Below, in pieces: positions 1 through 5,206 of a stretch of 6,945 nucleotides of DNA (positions are counted from its first letter, which is position 1; each line of letters starts with the position of its first letter). Position numbers and translations under genes: made by a program. The notes beneath the pieces were generated by a model, which was not told where the DNA came from, ran no database searches, and saw only the letters and a list, made by a program, of their open reading frames with translations. The stretch comes from Candidatus Nitrosocosmicus sp. (GTDB lineage: Archaea; Thermoproteota; Nitrososphaeria; Nitrososphaerales; Nitrososphaeraceae): NCBI GenBank assembly GCA_030452275.1, contig JAKDMR010000109.1:1-6945 (forward strand), in the 5' to 3' direction.

Positions 1-30
1 CTAACCGCTAGATAATATTTTGCATTTATA

Positions 31-1356
31 TTAAGAATATTTAGACAACGCATGAACTGGAGAAATTTTAGAACCTTTATAGGCTGGGTACAGACCCGAA
101 AAAACACTCAAAACAATAACGATTATACCAATTTTTGATATTTCTACGATATTAAAAACCGGATAAATATTTAAAGGTAGATTAAGAAAATAAAGGAAAC
201 CACTTAGAAGGACATGCGAACCCAAAAACCCAAATACAATTCCTACTATTGCCCCGATTATCCCCAAAAAGACAGATTCCGTTAAAAACATTCCAAGTAT
301 GACCCGATTTGTCCCACCTAATGCTTTGATTATACCGATTTCCCTAGTTCTTTCAACTACTGAGGTATAGATAGTGATAATTATCCCGATGGACCCTACT
401 ATCAAAGAAAATATTGCAATACTTGAAATAAATGTGCTGATTCCAATTATGAATTTGGTCAAACTTTTGATAATTTCAAGTGAATTGAGTATTGTAACCT
501 GATTATTAAAGTACTTTTGGACTTCTTTTACAATGCTGTCTACTTTGTCTACATTATCATATGTTAAAAATAACAAATCATAATCGTTTGATTTTTCCAG
601 AATTTCTTTGCCTTTATTTATGTCGATGAAGATAGAGTTGTCTACGATCGGATTTCCAGTAGAATTGATGATTCTTAGAACTGCAAAAGTGTTATTCACA
701 GACAGATTTGATTTGCCGTTAGTAAGTTCCTTTAAGTTATTTATTGTTACCTTTTTACCATCTATGAATTGATCTTTGTTTTCGTAATCTACTGTATTGT
801 CGAAGATTAGATCTGAAGAATTCATGAAAATTTTCTCGCCTATTTTCTGAGGGATGATGACGTAGTTCTGAGATGTTAAATTTAGACCATCAAATCCTTT
901 GTCTAAATCGGGGATTATGTTAGTCAAGTTATTAAAATCTGCAGCCAATACATTTGTTATTTGGGAATAATTTTGATAATTAAGCGTTGCTACACCTTGA
1001 TAGGCTGGATTTATTAGTACAACGCCGGATATGTCATTCAAGTATTGCATGGCTTTGTTATCAAAGGGGATATTTTTTCCAACTAAGGTCATATTTTGGT
1101 CGAAAAGTACTTGTAGTTTGTTCCGTATCCCATCTATGCTTGATTCTTGTATTTTATCTGTATTCGATATAACTATTTGGTTAGGAAGAATTTTCTTAAA
1201 ATTTTGTTCTACAAAGTATAATAGACCTTGAGATAGGCTATTAAGAGAAACTAATAGTCCGCAACCCATTATGATCATTAGGATTGTTAGAGCATTCCTT
1301 GTTTTTCTCTCCTTAATGGAGCTATATGTTAAGGAAAGAATCTCTTTAAAATCCAT
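31..1356 (-). CDS. ABC transporter permease, MacB/FtsX type
   Basis: A 441-residue integral membrane protein with the MacB/FtsX permease layout. There is one membrane helix at about 22-45, a large extracytoplasmic domain at about 46-300 (MacB periplasmic-core type, rich in Asn, Asp and Ile), then three helices at about 302-328, 352-384 and 405-426. The cytoplasmic loop after helix 2 carries the family signature ERTREIGIIKALGG (335-348). The C-terminus GLYPAYKGSKISPVHAL (421-437) matches the usual GLYPAxxAxxxxPxEAL ending. Family members work as dimers with a MacB/LolD-like ATPase and either export substrates or transmit mechanical force; the substrate here cannot be read. No ATPase gene is visible, and it may lie beyond base 1, downstream on the minus strand. 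The ATG at 1354-1356 follows a TATA-like box by about 35 bases and has no Shine-Dalgarno motif. The length is normal and the ORF is intact. Family call sure, function open. Confidence 0.9.
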   Translation of the reverse strand: MDFKEILSLTYSSIKERKTRNALTILMIIMGCGLLVSLNSLSQGLLYFVEQNFKKILPNQIVISNTDKIQESSIDGIRNKLQVLFDQNMTLVGKNIPFDNKAMQYLNDISGVVLINPAYQGVATLNYQNYSQITNVLAADFNNLTNIIPDLDKGFDGLNLTSQNYVIIPQKIGEKIFMNSSDLIFDNTVDYENKDQFIDGKKVTINNLKELTNGKSNLSVNNTFAVLRIINSTGNPIVDNSIFIDINKGKEILEKSNDYDLLFLTYDNVDKVDSIVKEVQKYFNNQVTILNSLEIIKSLTKFIIGISTFISSIAIFSLIVGSIGIIITIYTSVVERTREIGIIKALGGTNRVILGMFLTESVFLGIIGAIVGIVFGFLGSHVLLSGFLYFLNLPLNIYPVFNIVEISKIGIIVIVLSVFSGLYPAYKGSKISPVHALSKYS

Positions 1357-1387
1357 ATCGTCTAGTTATGAGGACTTGGACTCTTGG

Positions 1388-1395
1388 TTATATAA
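1388..1395. promoter_or_regulatory. Palindromic TATA-like box between divergent genes
   Basis: TTATATAA reads identically on both strands. Its centre is about 35 bases upstream of the permease ATG (minus strand), which would give a leader of roughly 8-10 bases. It is about 39 bases upstream of the amidotransferase TTG. It is the best box A candidate for the permease gene. Inferred from position and composition only. Confidence 0.45.
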
Positions 1396-1397
1396 TG

Positions 1398-1405
1398 TTT
1401 TTAAA
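1398..1405 (+). promoter_or_regulatory. TATA-like box for the glutamine amidotransferase gene
   Basis: TTTTTAAA is centred about 28-29 bases before the TTG at 1431. That would place transcription start at or next to the start codon, meaning a leaderless mRNA, as is common in archaea. It overlaps the same short divergent region as the palindromic box at 1388-1395. Inferred from spacing. Confidence 0.4.
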
Positions 1406-1430
1406 CATGTATTGAATACCATCTGTTAAT

Positions 1431-2129
1431 TTGGGTCATACTAACCAAATTCTTTGCATAAAGAATATTTCGATCGAGACCTTGGGCAATATGAAAAATT
1501 ACTTGTTATCGGACGGATTCAACGTCAAAGAAATCCTGGCCACAACAAAGACAATAAAGTCCCAAAAGTTACCCGACTACGACGCAGTTTTTATTCTTGG
1601 CGGACCAATGTCTGTTAATGATAACATTGATTGCCTGCTTGAAGAAAAAAAATTAATCCATTCTTCTTTCAATCTTGGGATCCCGATTTTTGGAATTTGC
1701 CTCGGCTCGCAACTGATTGCTTCAAGCTGCGGAGGAAAAGTCTACAAAGGGTCAAAAAAAGAGATCGGATGGGGCGAAGTACGAATAACTAGTAAAGGCC
1801 AATCGAGCATATTTGATAAAATACCCACGAATAAGATACGGGTATTCCACTGGCATGGTGATACGTTTACCTTGCCAAGTGAAGCCGAAATTTTGTCCGA
1901 ATCAGACTTTTATATACAAGCATTTAGATTCAAAAATGCTATTGGAATTCAGTTTCATTTGGAGGTAACAAAGGATATGATTCAAAATTGGATTCGCAAG
2001 TATCATAAAGAGTTGAAAAATGAAAACATCACTAGAGAAGGATTTGTTAATGATATCGATAGGAATGTGTCGGAGTTAGAAAGTACCTCAAAGATCGTGT
2101 ATGAAAATTTTAGGTCTATGATTCATTAA
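1431..2129 (+). CDS. Stand-alone class I glutamine amidotransferase (GuaA-GATase-like)
   Basis: A 232-residue cytosolic protein with the class I (triad) glutamine amidotransferase fold. The oxyanion-region motif FILGGPMSVND is at 54-64, the nucleophile elbow FGICLGSQ at 87-94 with catalytic Cys90, and IQFHLEV at 173-179 supplies His176 and Glu178, so the triad is complete. The segment FHWHGDTF (139-146) is typical of the COG0518 subgroup related to the GMP synthase amidotransferase subunit. It presumably hydrolyses glutamine to feed ammonia to a partner or acts on a gamma-glutamyl compound. No synthetase domain follows and no partner gene is adjacent, so GMP synthesis should not be assumed. 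The start is TTG: the frame opens after a TGA at 1413-1415, and the first ATG (residue 21) would remove the first beta strand, ILCIKNISI. No Shine-Dalgarno motif is present, and a TATA-like box lies about 28 bases upstream. Class call firm, substrate unknown. Confidence 0.88.
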   Translation: MGHTNQILCIKNISIETLGNMKNYLLSDGFNVKEILATTKTIKSQKLPDYDAVFILGGPMSVNDNIDCLLEEKKLIHSSFNLGIPIFGICLGSQLIASSCGGKVYKGSKKEIGWGEVRITSKGQSSIFDKIPTNKIRVFHWHGDTFTLPSEAEILSESDFYIQAFRFKNAIGIQFHLEVTKDMIQNWIRKYHKELKNENITREGFVNDIDRNVSELESTSKIVYENFRSMIH

Positions 2130-2193
2130 TCACATCTATGAAGAGTTATAGGTCCGATAGGCTATACTGGAATTTTGTGCCTACGAGATGATA

Positions 2194-2316
2194 TTAAGAA
2201 TTTTCTGTCGAAAAGACAATCTTTTTCTCTGCTTTGTATCCTAATTCAATTTTCTCTTCATTGTTTAACGTTTTTAGCCAAAGTAGGCTATAGTGACCAG
2301 CGAATTCTATGTACTA
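2194..2316 (-). pseudogene. Possible gene remnant, 39 open codons without start
   Basis: On the minus strand a frame bounded by TAG (2314-2316) and TAA (2194-2196) stays open for 39 codons. Its composition looks protein-like, with a stretch NNEEKIELGYKAEKK in the middle. It has no ATG, GTG or TTG at its beginning. Just upstream in the other minus frames are short open pieces, for example EKDALYPNYENRY and YDDSFVYLST, so a frameshifted, decayed gene is possible. I do not recognise a family. An open run of this length is not rare by chance in AT-rich DNA, and it overlaps the left arm and interior of the inverted repeat. Confidence 0.2.
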
Positions 2317-2377
2317 AGGTAAACGAAAGAATCATCATATAACGATTTTCATAATTAGGATACAAAGCATCTTTTTC
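2219..2377. repeat. 17-bp inverted repeat flanked by 9-bp direct repeat (MITE-like)
   Basis: TGCTTTGTATCCTAATT at 2230-2246 is repeated as its perfect reverse complement, AATTAGGATACAAAGCA, at 2353-2369, with 106 bases between the arms. The 9-mer ATCTTTTTC occurs in the same orientation on both outer sides, at 2219-2227 and 2369-2377. It starts on the last base of the right arm and ends two bases before the left arm. Terminal inverted repeats inside a short direct repeat are the signature of a small non-autonomous transposon with a target-site duplication. The two-base asymmetry and the low complexity of the direct repeat weaken this. A long stem with a 106-base loop is the other reading. The repeats are seen directly; the mobile-element origin is inference. 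Confidence 0.45.
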
Positions 2378-2404
2378 CAATAAGAGCGAAACATTATTGA
2401 AGAT

Positions 2405-2437
2405 AAACAGCTATCGAATCAATTTCGATAGCTGTTT
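2405..2437 (-). terminator. 14-bp perfect hairpin beyond the methyltransferase stop
   Basis: AAACAGCTATCGAA (2405-2418) and TTCGATAGCTGTTT (2424-2437) form a perfect 14-bp stem with a 5-base loop. It lies 15 bases beyond the TAG stop of the minus-strand methyltransferase. Read on the minus strand, the 3' arm is followed by TTATCTTC rather than a clean U-tract. It is therefore either a terminator or an mRNA 3'-end stabiliser. The structure is seen directly; the role is inferred from position. Confidence 0.5.
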
Positions 2438-2452
2438 GATTTGATTCCATAT

Positions 2453-3523
2453 CTATTTTGCTTCATATATGATATTAAACGGAGTTTGAGTAGCACGTCT
2501 GAACTTTGTAAATCCCGCCTCGAGGGCCAAATTTCTGATCCTATTTTCACCTGCCTGAGCTCCAAGGGCAATTCCTTTATCTGCAAGAGAATTGGGGACA
2601 CAAATTATAGATGAGGCTGCATAATAAATTCTCCCTACCATGTTCAGGTTATCTTCTATTTTATCATTGGCCATGGGCTCTACTATCATACACGCGCCAT
2701 CCATTTTTAAAGATTGTTTAGCGAATTTCAACGCACCTAAGGGGTCTCCCATGTCATGTAGACAATCAAAAAAAGTCACCAAGTCGTAGTCGTTACCGAT
2801 GGATACGTTAGCAGAAACTTGGGAAAATTTTGTATTTTTGTCTACCTTTTCGTTTTTGGCATTCGCAGTTGCAGCCTCGATTGAGGGCAGGTGGTTGTCA
2901 AATCCAAAGAATTGAGAATTGGGATATTCTCGTGCCATAATGGTCGTTGAAATGCCATACCCACATCCTATGTCTGCAACTTTACCCCCCTTTTTTAGTA
3001 TTTGTTCGATTCCCTCAAGAGAGGGGATCCAAGATTGAACTAGGTTACTTGAATAATTGGGCTTAAAAAATTTTGCAGTCCCTTCGTAAAGATCGTGGTG
3101 GTGATCACCCCATCTCAGTCCTTCTCCAGTTTGAAAAATTTTTACAAATTTGTCTTCATCCTTAAATATGGATCTCAAAATTTGGTAACCACCAAGAAGG
3201 TAGGCTGGACTATTTTCATCTGCCAGGACCAATGCGTTCTCTGCTGACAAACTAAATTTTTTATTTTCAGGATCATAATTCAGATATCCTGCTGCTGCCT
3301 GACTTGCAAGCCATTCTCTGATATAACGTTCTGCCGTATTCGTATTATGAGCTAACTCCTCTGATGTCATGGGTCCAAATTGACTCAATGCCTTATAAAG
3401 ACCAAGTCTTTCCCCTAGGATTATCATCATGGACCCTAAACTGCTGCCTAAATCGCCAATTGCCTTTATTACAAATTCTTCGAGTTTTTTGCTATCCACC
3501 GTATTTGAGCTGTCTGAATTCAT
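2453..3523 (-). CDS. Winged-helix / class I SAM-dependent methyltransferase (Rv2258c-like)
   Basis: A 356-residue soluble protein. Residues about 15-110 form a helical winged-helix dimerisation domain (LGLYKALSQFGPMTSEELA, ERYIREWLASQAAAGYL), as in Rv2258c-like and O-methyltransferase-type enzymes. Residues about 165-356 are the Rossmann-type SAM domain. Motif I VADIGCGYG (182-190) binds SAM, FFGFDN (205-210) supplies acidic Asp209 for the ribose, and the post-III segment LVTFFDCLHDMGDP (248-261) is typical of the family. It transfers a methyl group from SAM to an unidentified small molecule; the N-terminal domain probably shapes the active site rather than binding DNA. It is a single-gene unit with a TATA-like box about 27 bases before the ATG (probably leaderless) and a hairpin after the stop. 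The ORF is intact. Family sure, substrate unknown. Confidence 0.9.
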   Translation of the reverse strand: MNSDSSNTVDSKKLEEFVIKAIGDLGSSLGSMMIILGERLGLYKALSQFGPMTSEELAHNTNTAERYIREWLASQAAAGYLNYDPENKKFSLSAENALVLADENSPAYLLGGYQILRSIFKDEDKFVKIFQTGEGLRWGDHHHDLYEGTAKFFKPNYSSNLVQSWIPSLEGIEQILKKGGKVADIGCGYGISTTIMAREYPNSQFFGFDNHLPSIEAATANAKNEKVDKNTKFSQVSANVSIGNDYDLVTFFDCLHDMGDPLGALKFAKQSLKMDGACMIVEPMANDKIEDNLNMVGRIYYAASSIICVPNSLADKGIALGAQAGENRIRNLALEAGFTKFRRATQTPFNIIYEAK

Positions 3524-3545
3524 AAGAATATTAGGTGACTTTAAG

Positions 3546-3553
3546 ATATTAAT
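3546..3553 (-). promoter_or_regulatory. TATA-like box of the methyltransferase gene
   Basis: On the minus strand this reads AATTAATAT, centred about 27 bases upstream of the ATG at 3523. That spacing implies transcription starting at or beside the start codon. No Shine-Dalgarno motif is present. Inferred from spacing and composition. Confidence 0.4.
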
Positions 3554-3753
3554 TTTTACAGGAAACTAAGAATACATTCTCTATTCCAAAATAGACTTTC
3601 TTATTATGTCTATCAGTAGTATTTAAATTGCAATAATTTCGTCGCTATTTCGAGTAAACATCAGGTAGACCGAGGAAAACTAAGTTGTATGGTCAACAAA
3701 TATTATTTCTGTCTCGTAAGATAGATTATTATCGGATTGTTATCAGAAGATCC

Positions 3754-3760
3754 TTTAATT
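3754..3760 (+). promoter_or_regulatory. TATA-like box upstream of the GC-rich island
   Basis: TTTAATT is centred about 29 bases before the ATG at 3786 and about 42 bases before the GC-rich block at 3799. It is the spacing expected if a plus-strand transcript begins near 3781-3786. Such boxes are common by chance in AT-rich DNA, so this is only suggestive. Confidence 0.25.
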
Positions 3761-3785
3761 AGGTGATTTCATACAGTCTGCTACC

Positions 3786-3845
3786 ATGACTAAAAACAGG
3801 TCGGGCGACGGGGAGACGCCGAATATGATAGAAAATTCTAGCTGA
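3786..3845 (+). CDS. Possible 19-residue leaderless small ORF
   Basis: An ATG at 3786 opens a frame of 19 codons ending in TGA at 3843-3845 (MTKNRSGDGETPNMIENSS). A TATA-like box about 29 bases upstream fits a leaderless start. The peptide is hydrophilic, with no membrane segment and no recognisable motif. It coincides with the GC-rich block that can fold as an RNA, so the two readings compete. Length alone gives no support for coding. Confidence 0.15.
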   Translation: MTKNRSGDGETPNMIENSS

Positions 3846-3850
3846 CCACA
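3799..3850 (+). ncRNA. Candidate structured RNA: GC-rich three-way junction ending in ACA
   Basis: GGTCGG (3799-3804) can pair with CTGACC (3842-3847) as a 6-bp closing helix with one G-U pair. Inside it, GCG/CGC (3805-3807/3817-3819) and TAGA/TCTA (3829-3832/3837-3840) can form two hairpins, giving a compact three-way junction. The block 3799-3820 is 18 of 22 G+C, far above its surroundings. The trinucleotide ACA follows the closing helix directly (3848-3850), as in H/ACA guide RNAs, but I cannot identify a guide pocket or a clear kink-turn. A T6 run at 3897-3902 could end a plus-strand transcript. The same bases also hold a 19-codon ORF, so coding is the competing explanation. No known RNA family is recognised. 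Confidence 0.3.
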
Positions 3851-3928
3851 TAGTAGTGAACTGTCGATGGGAAGGTTACAAACGTAAAAATGATGCTTTT
3901 TTAGCTGTACTTGCAACAAAACCTAAGG

Positions 3929-4033
3929 GGCCTTCGGAGGGATTTGAACCCTCCTCAAGCGGTTTCCGTATTCCTTAAGGAACAAGGTGAAATCCACAGC
4001 CGCCTATACTAACCAGGCTATACTACGAAGGCC
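3929..4033 (-). tRNA. tRNA-His (GTG) with a 30-base intron at 37/38
   Basis: On the minus strand the cloverleaf is complete. The acceptor GCCTTCG (4032-4026) pairs with CGAAGGC (3936-3930). An extra encoded G-1 (4033) faces C73 (3929), the histidine identity pair. The D stem GTAT/GTAT uses two G-U pairs. The anticodon stem GGCGG pairs with CCGCT, the anticodon is GTG (3997-3995), and the T arm is GAGGG-TTCAAAT-CCCTC. An intron runs from 3993 to 3964, directly after G37; exons are 4033-3994 and 3963-3929. C32-U33-G34-U35 can pair with intron ACGG next to an AAA bulge at the 3' splice site, as expected for the bulge-helix-bulge substrate of archaeal splicing endonuclease. CCA is not encoded: CCT follows C73 at 3928-3926. 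Isotype and intron are read directly from the sequence; exact cleavage sites follow the canonical 37/38 position. Confidence 0.95.
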
Positions 4034-4050
4034 ACTAATTGAATCAAAAA

Positions 4051-4056
4051 TTTATA
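4051..4056 (-). promoter_or_regulatory. TATA-like box of the tRNA-His gene
   Basis: TATAAA on the minus strand lies about 18-23 bases before the first tRNA base in an AT-rich stretch. This matches a box A giving a primary transcript with a very short 5' leader. The 129-base region 4034-4162 carries promoters for both the tRNA and the divergent taw1 gene. Confidence 0.4.
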
Positions 4057-4133
4057 TTGATTATTAATATATAATTGTTTTAGCTCTAACAAATGACAAA
4101 ATTTTATTATCAACTTTTGCTGCTGTACAAGAC

Positions 4134-4140
4134 TTATATT
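4134..4140 (+). promoter_or_regulatory. TATA-like box of taw1
   Basis: TTATATT is centred about 26 bases upstream of the ATG at 4163, placing transcription start at or beside the start codon. This supports the chosen start and a leaderless mRNA. The AAAAGG just before the ATG is too close to act as a Shine-Dalgarno site. Confidence 0.45.
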
Positions 4141-4162
4141 TCTACATTCATCCATTAAAAGG

Positions 4163-5191
4163 ATGAGCTGTTCTGGTGAAATATATTCTCACAGCAACAC
4201 TAATACTGATCTAATCCAAATTACTCCTGCTGCTAAGCAAAAATTAAAAAGGGCCAAATATGGGGTATTTAATCATTCCGCCGTAGAATTATGCCATTGG
4301 ACAAAAAAATCCTTTTCTGATGGTGGGTCCTGTTATAAACACAAATTTTATGGAATATCTACTCATAGATGCATGGAAATGACTCCCACGGCTCTAAATT
4401 GTGAGAATCGATGTATTTATTGTTGGAGACCGACAGAATTTTACGACACAATGGAAATGCCAGCACACTTGGTTGATGATCCAGAAATAATTGTTCAAAA
4501 CCTTTTAGAGGAACGACGAAAATTAATCGTAGGATATTACGGAAAGACAGGAGCTAACGTCTCTAAATTGGATGAATCTCTTTTTCCAGAACACTACGCA
4601 GTTTCTCTTTCAGGGGAACCGACCATGTATCCTAAGTTGCCTGAGCTAATAAAATATCTGTCTGGGCTGAAGGCCACAAAGTCCATATTTTTGGTAACTA
4701 ACGGCCAAGAACCTGAAATGTTGTATAGGCTGGCTAACGAAAATACATTACCAACTCAAATCTATTTGTCCACTAACGCGTCAAACAAGAATATGTTTCA
4801 TAAAATAAATGGACCCCGACATAGGAATGCATGGGAGAGATGGCTTCAAAGTCTTAGTTTTATATCCCAAGTTGATACCCGTACGGTCTTACGCTTTACT
4901 TTGATTCGAAATTTCAACGATGATCCTACATTTCTTAAGGATTTTGCTAAATTAGTTGAGATAGGAAATCCACATTTTATTGAATTGAAATCTTATATGC
5001 ATATTGGAATGTCTACTAACAGATTGGAGGAATCAAATATGTTGGAGATGGATGAGGTAAGATCGTTTGCCGACGGATTAAAAACCCATCTGAAAGACTA
5101 TTCTATAATGGATGAAAGTATAGTATCTCGAATTGTTGTGTTGCAGAACAACGCTCGATTTACTTCAAGATGGATAGAATCTTATCCTTAG
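4163..5191 (+). CDS. taw1: tRNA 4-demethylwyosine synthase (radical SAM)
   Basis: 342 residues, full length for archaeal Taw1/TYW1. The enzyme condenses pyruvate with N1-methylguanosine-37 of tRNA-Phe to make 4-demethylwyosine, the tricyclic core of wyosine bases. The radical SAM motif is C80-X3-C84-X2-C87, which binds the cluster that cleaves SAM. A second set, Cys44, Cys57 and Cys70, has the 13-residue spacing of the extra 4Fe-4S cluster described for Pyrococcus Taw1; by memory of that numbering, all six cysteines are shifted by 18, which implies an N-terminal extension of about 18 residues. SGEPT (150-154) and FLVTNGQ (176-182) are typical core strands of the radical SAM barrel. A TATA-like box 26 bases upstream supports the ATG. 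No flavodoxin domain is fused, as is normal in archaea. It is divergent from tRNA-His, which is not its substrate, and convergent with the HAM1-like gene. Confidence 0.95.
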   Translation: MSCSGEIYSHSNTNTDLIQITPAAKQKLKRAKYGVFNHSAVELCHWTKKSFSDGGSCYKHKFYGISTHRCMEMTPTALNCENRCIYCWRPTEFYDTMEMPAHLVDDPEIIVQNLLEERRKLIVGYYGKTGANVSKLDESLFPEHYAVSLSGEPTMYPKLPELIKYLSGLKATKSIFLVTNGQEPEMLYRLANENTLPTQIYLSTNASNKNMFHKINGPRHRNAWERWLQSLSFISQVDTRTVLRFTLIRNFNDDPTFLKDFAKLVEIGNPHFIELKSYMHIGMSTNRLEESNMLEMDEVRSFADGLKTHLKDYSIMDESIVSRIVVLQNNARFTSRWIESYP

Positions 5192-5206
5192 TAAAAGGGC
5201 TTTTGA
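5192..5206. terminator. 15-base convergent gap, possible shared termination zone
   Basis: Only 15 bases separate the taw1 stop (TAG, 5189-5191) from the stop of the minus-strand pyrophosphatase gene (5207-5209). The gap contains AAAAGGGCTTTT (5193-5204), an inverted repeat AAAAG/CTTTT with T-rich ends on both strands. It could serve termination in both directions. The stem is too short to be convincing alone. Confidence 0.3.

Larger units (their letters stand above)
2130..2404. other. Intergenic region without an intact gene
   Basis: This stretch lies between the amidotransferase stop and the hairpin beyond the methyltransferase stop. It holds no convincing complete gene. On the plus strand there is only a 17-codon ATG frame (2138-2191). 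What it does contain is a long inverted repeat with a flanking direct repeat and a 39-codon open stretch on the minus strand, both listed separately. The 9-mer TAGGCTATA occurs twice (2158-2166 and 2284-2292), and a small stem TAGCC/GGCTA (2275-2279/2286-2290) lies inside the inverted repeat. Confidence 0.6.
3524..3928. other. 405-base intergenic region with a GC-rich island
   Basis: This region lies between the methyltransferase start and the 3' end of tRNA-His. It holds no ORF of normal size. The first 260 bases are AT-rich and unremarkable apart from the methyltransferase promoter and a small inverted repeat ATAGAC/GTCTAT (3591-3596/3608-3613). From about 3799 the composition changes sharply. 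A GC-rich block, a possible RNA fold and a T6 run (3897-3902) follow and are listed separately. Confidence 0.6.

Noticed and set aside
987..1231. Plus-strand ORFs of 61 and 66 codons inside the permease gene
   Set aside because: They are antisense shadows of the intact, well-supported permease coding sequence, with no family features of their own.
2419..2601. 60-codon minus-strand ORF overlapping the methyltransferase 3' end
   Set aside because: It lies in another frame of a gene with clear family motifs and runs through the terminator hairpin.
3825..3870. C/D box guide RNA (ATGATAG as C box, CTGA as D box, TAGTGAA as C')
   Set aside because: The C and C' boxes deviate from RUGAUGA at several positions and no terminal D box CTGA follows at the right distance.
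3929..5191. Functional link between tRNA-His and the adjacent taw1
   Set aside because: Taw1 acts on tRNA-Phe, and the two genes are divergent with separate promoters, so adjacency alone is not evidence.
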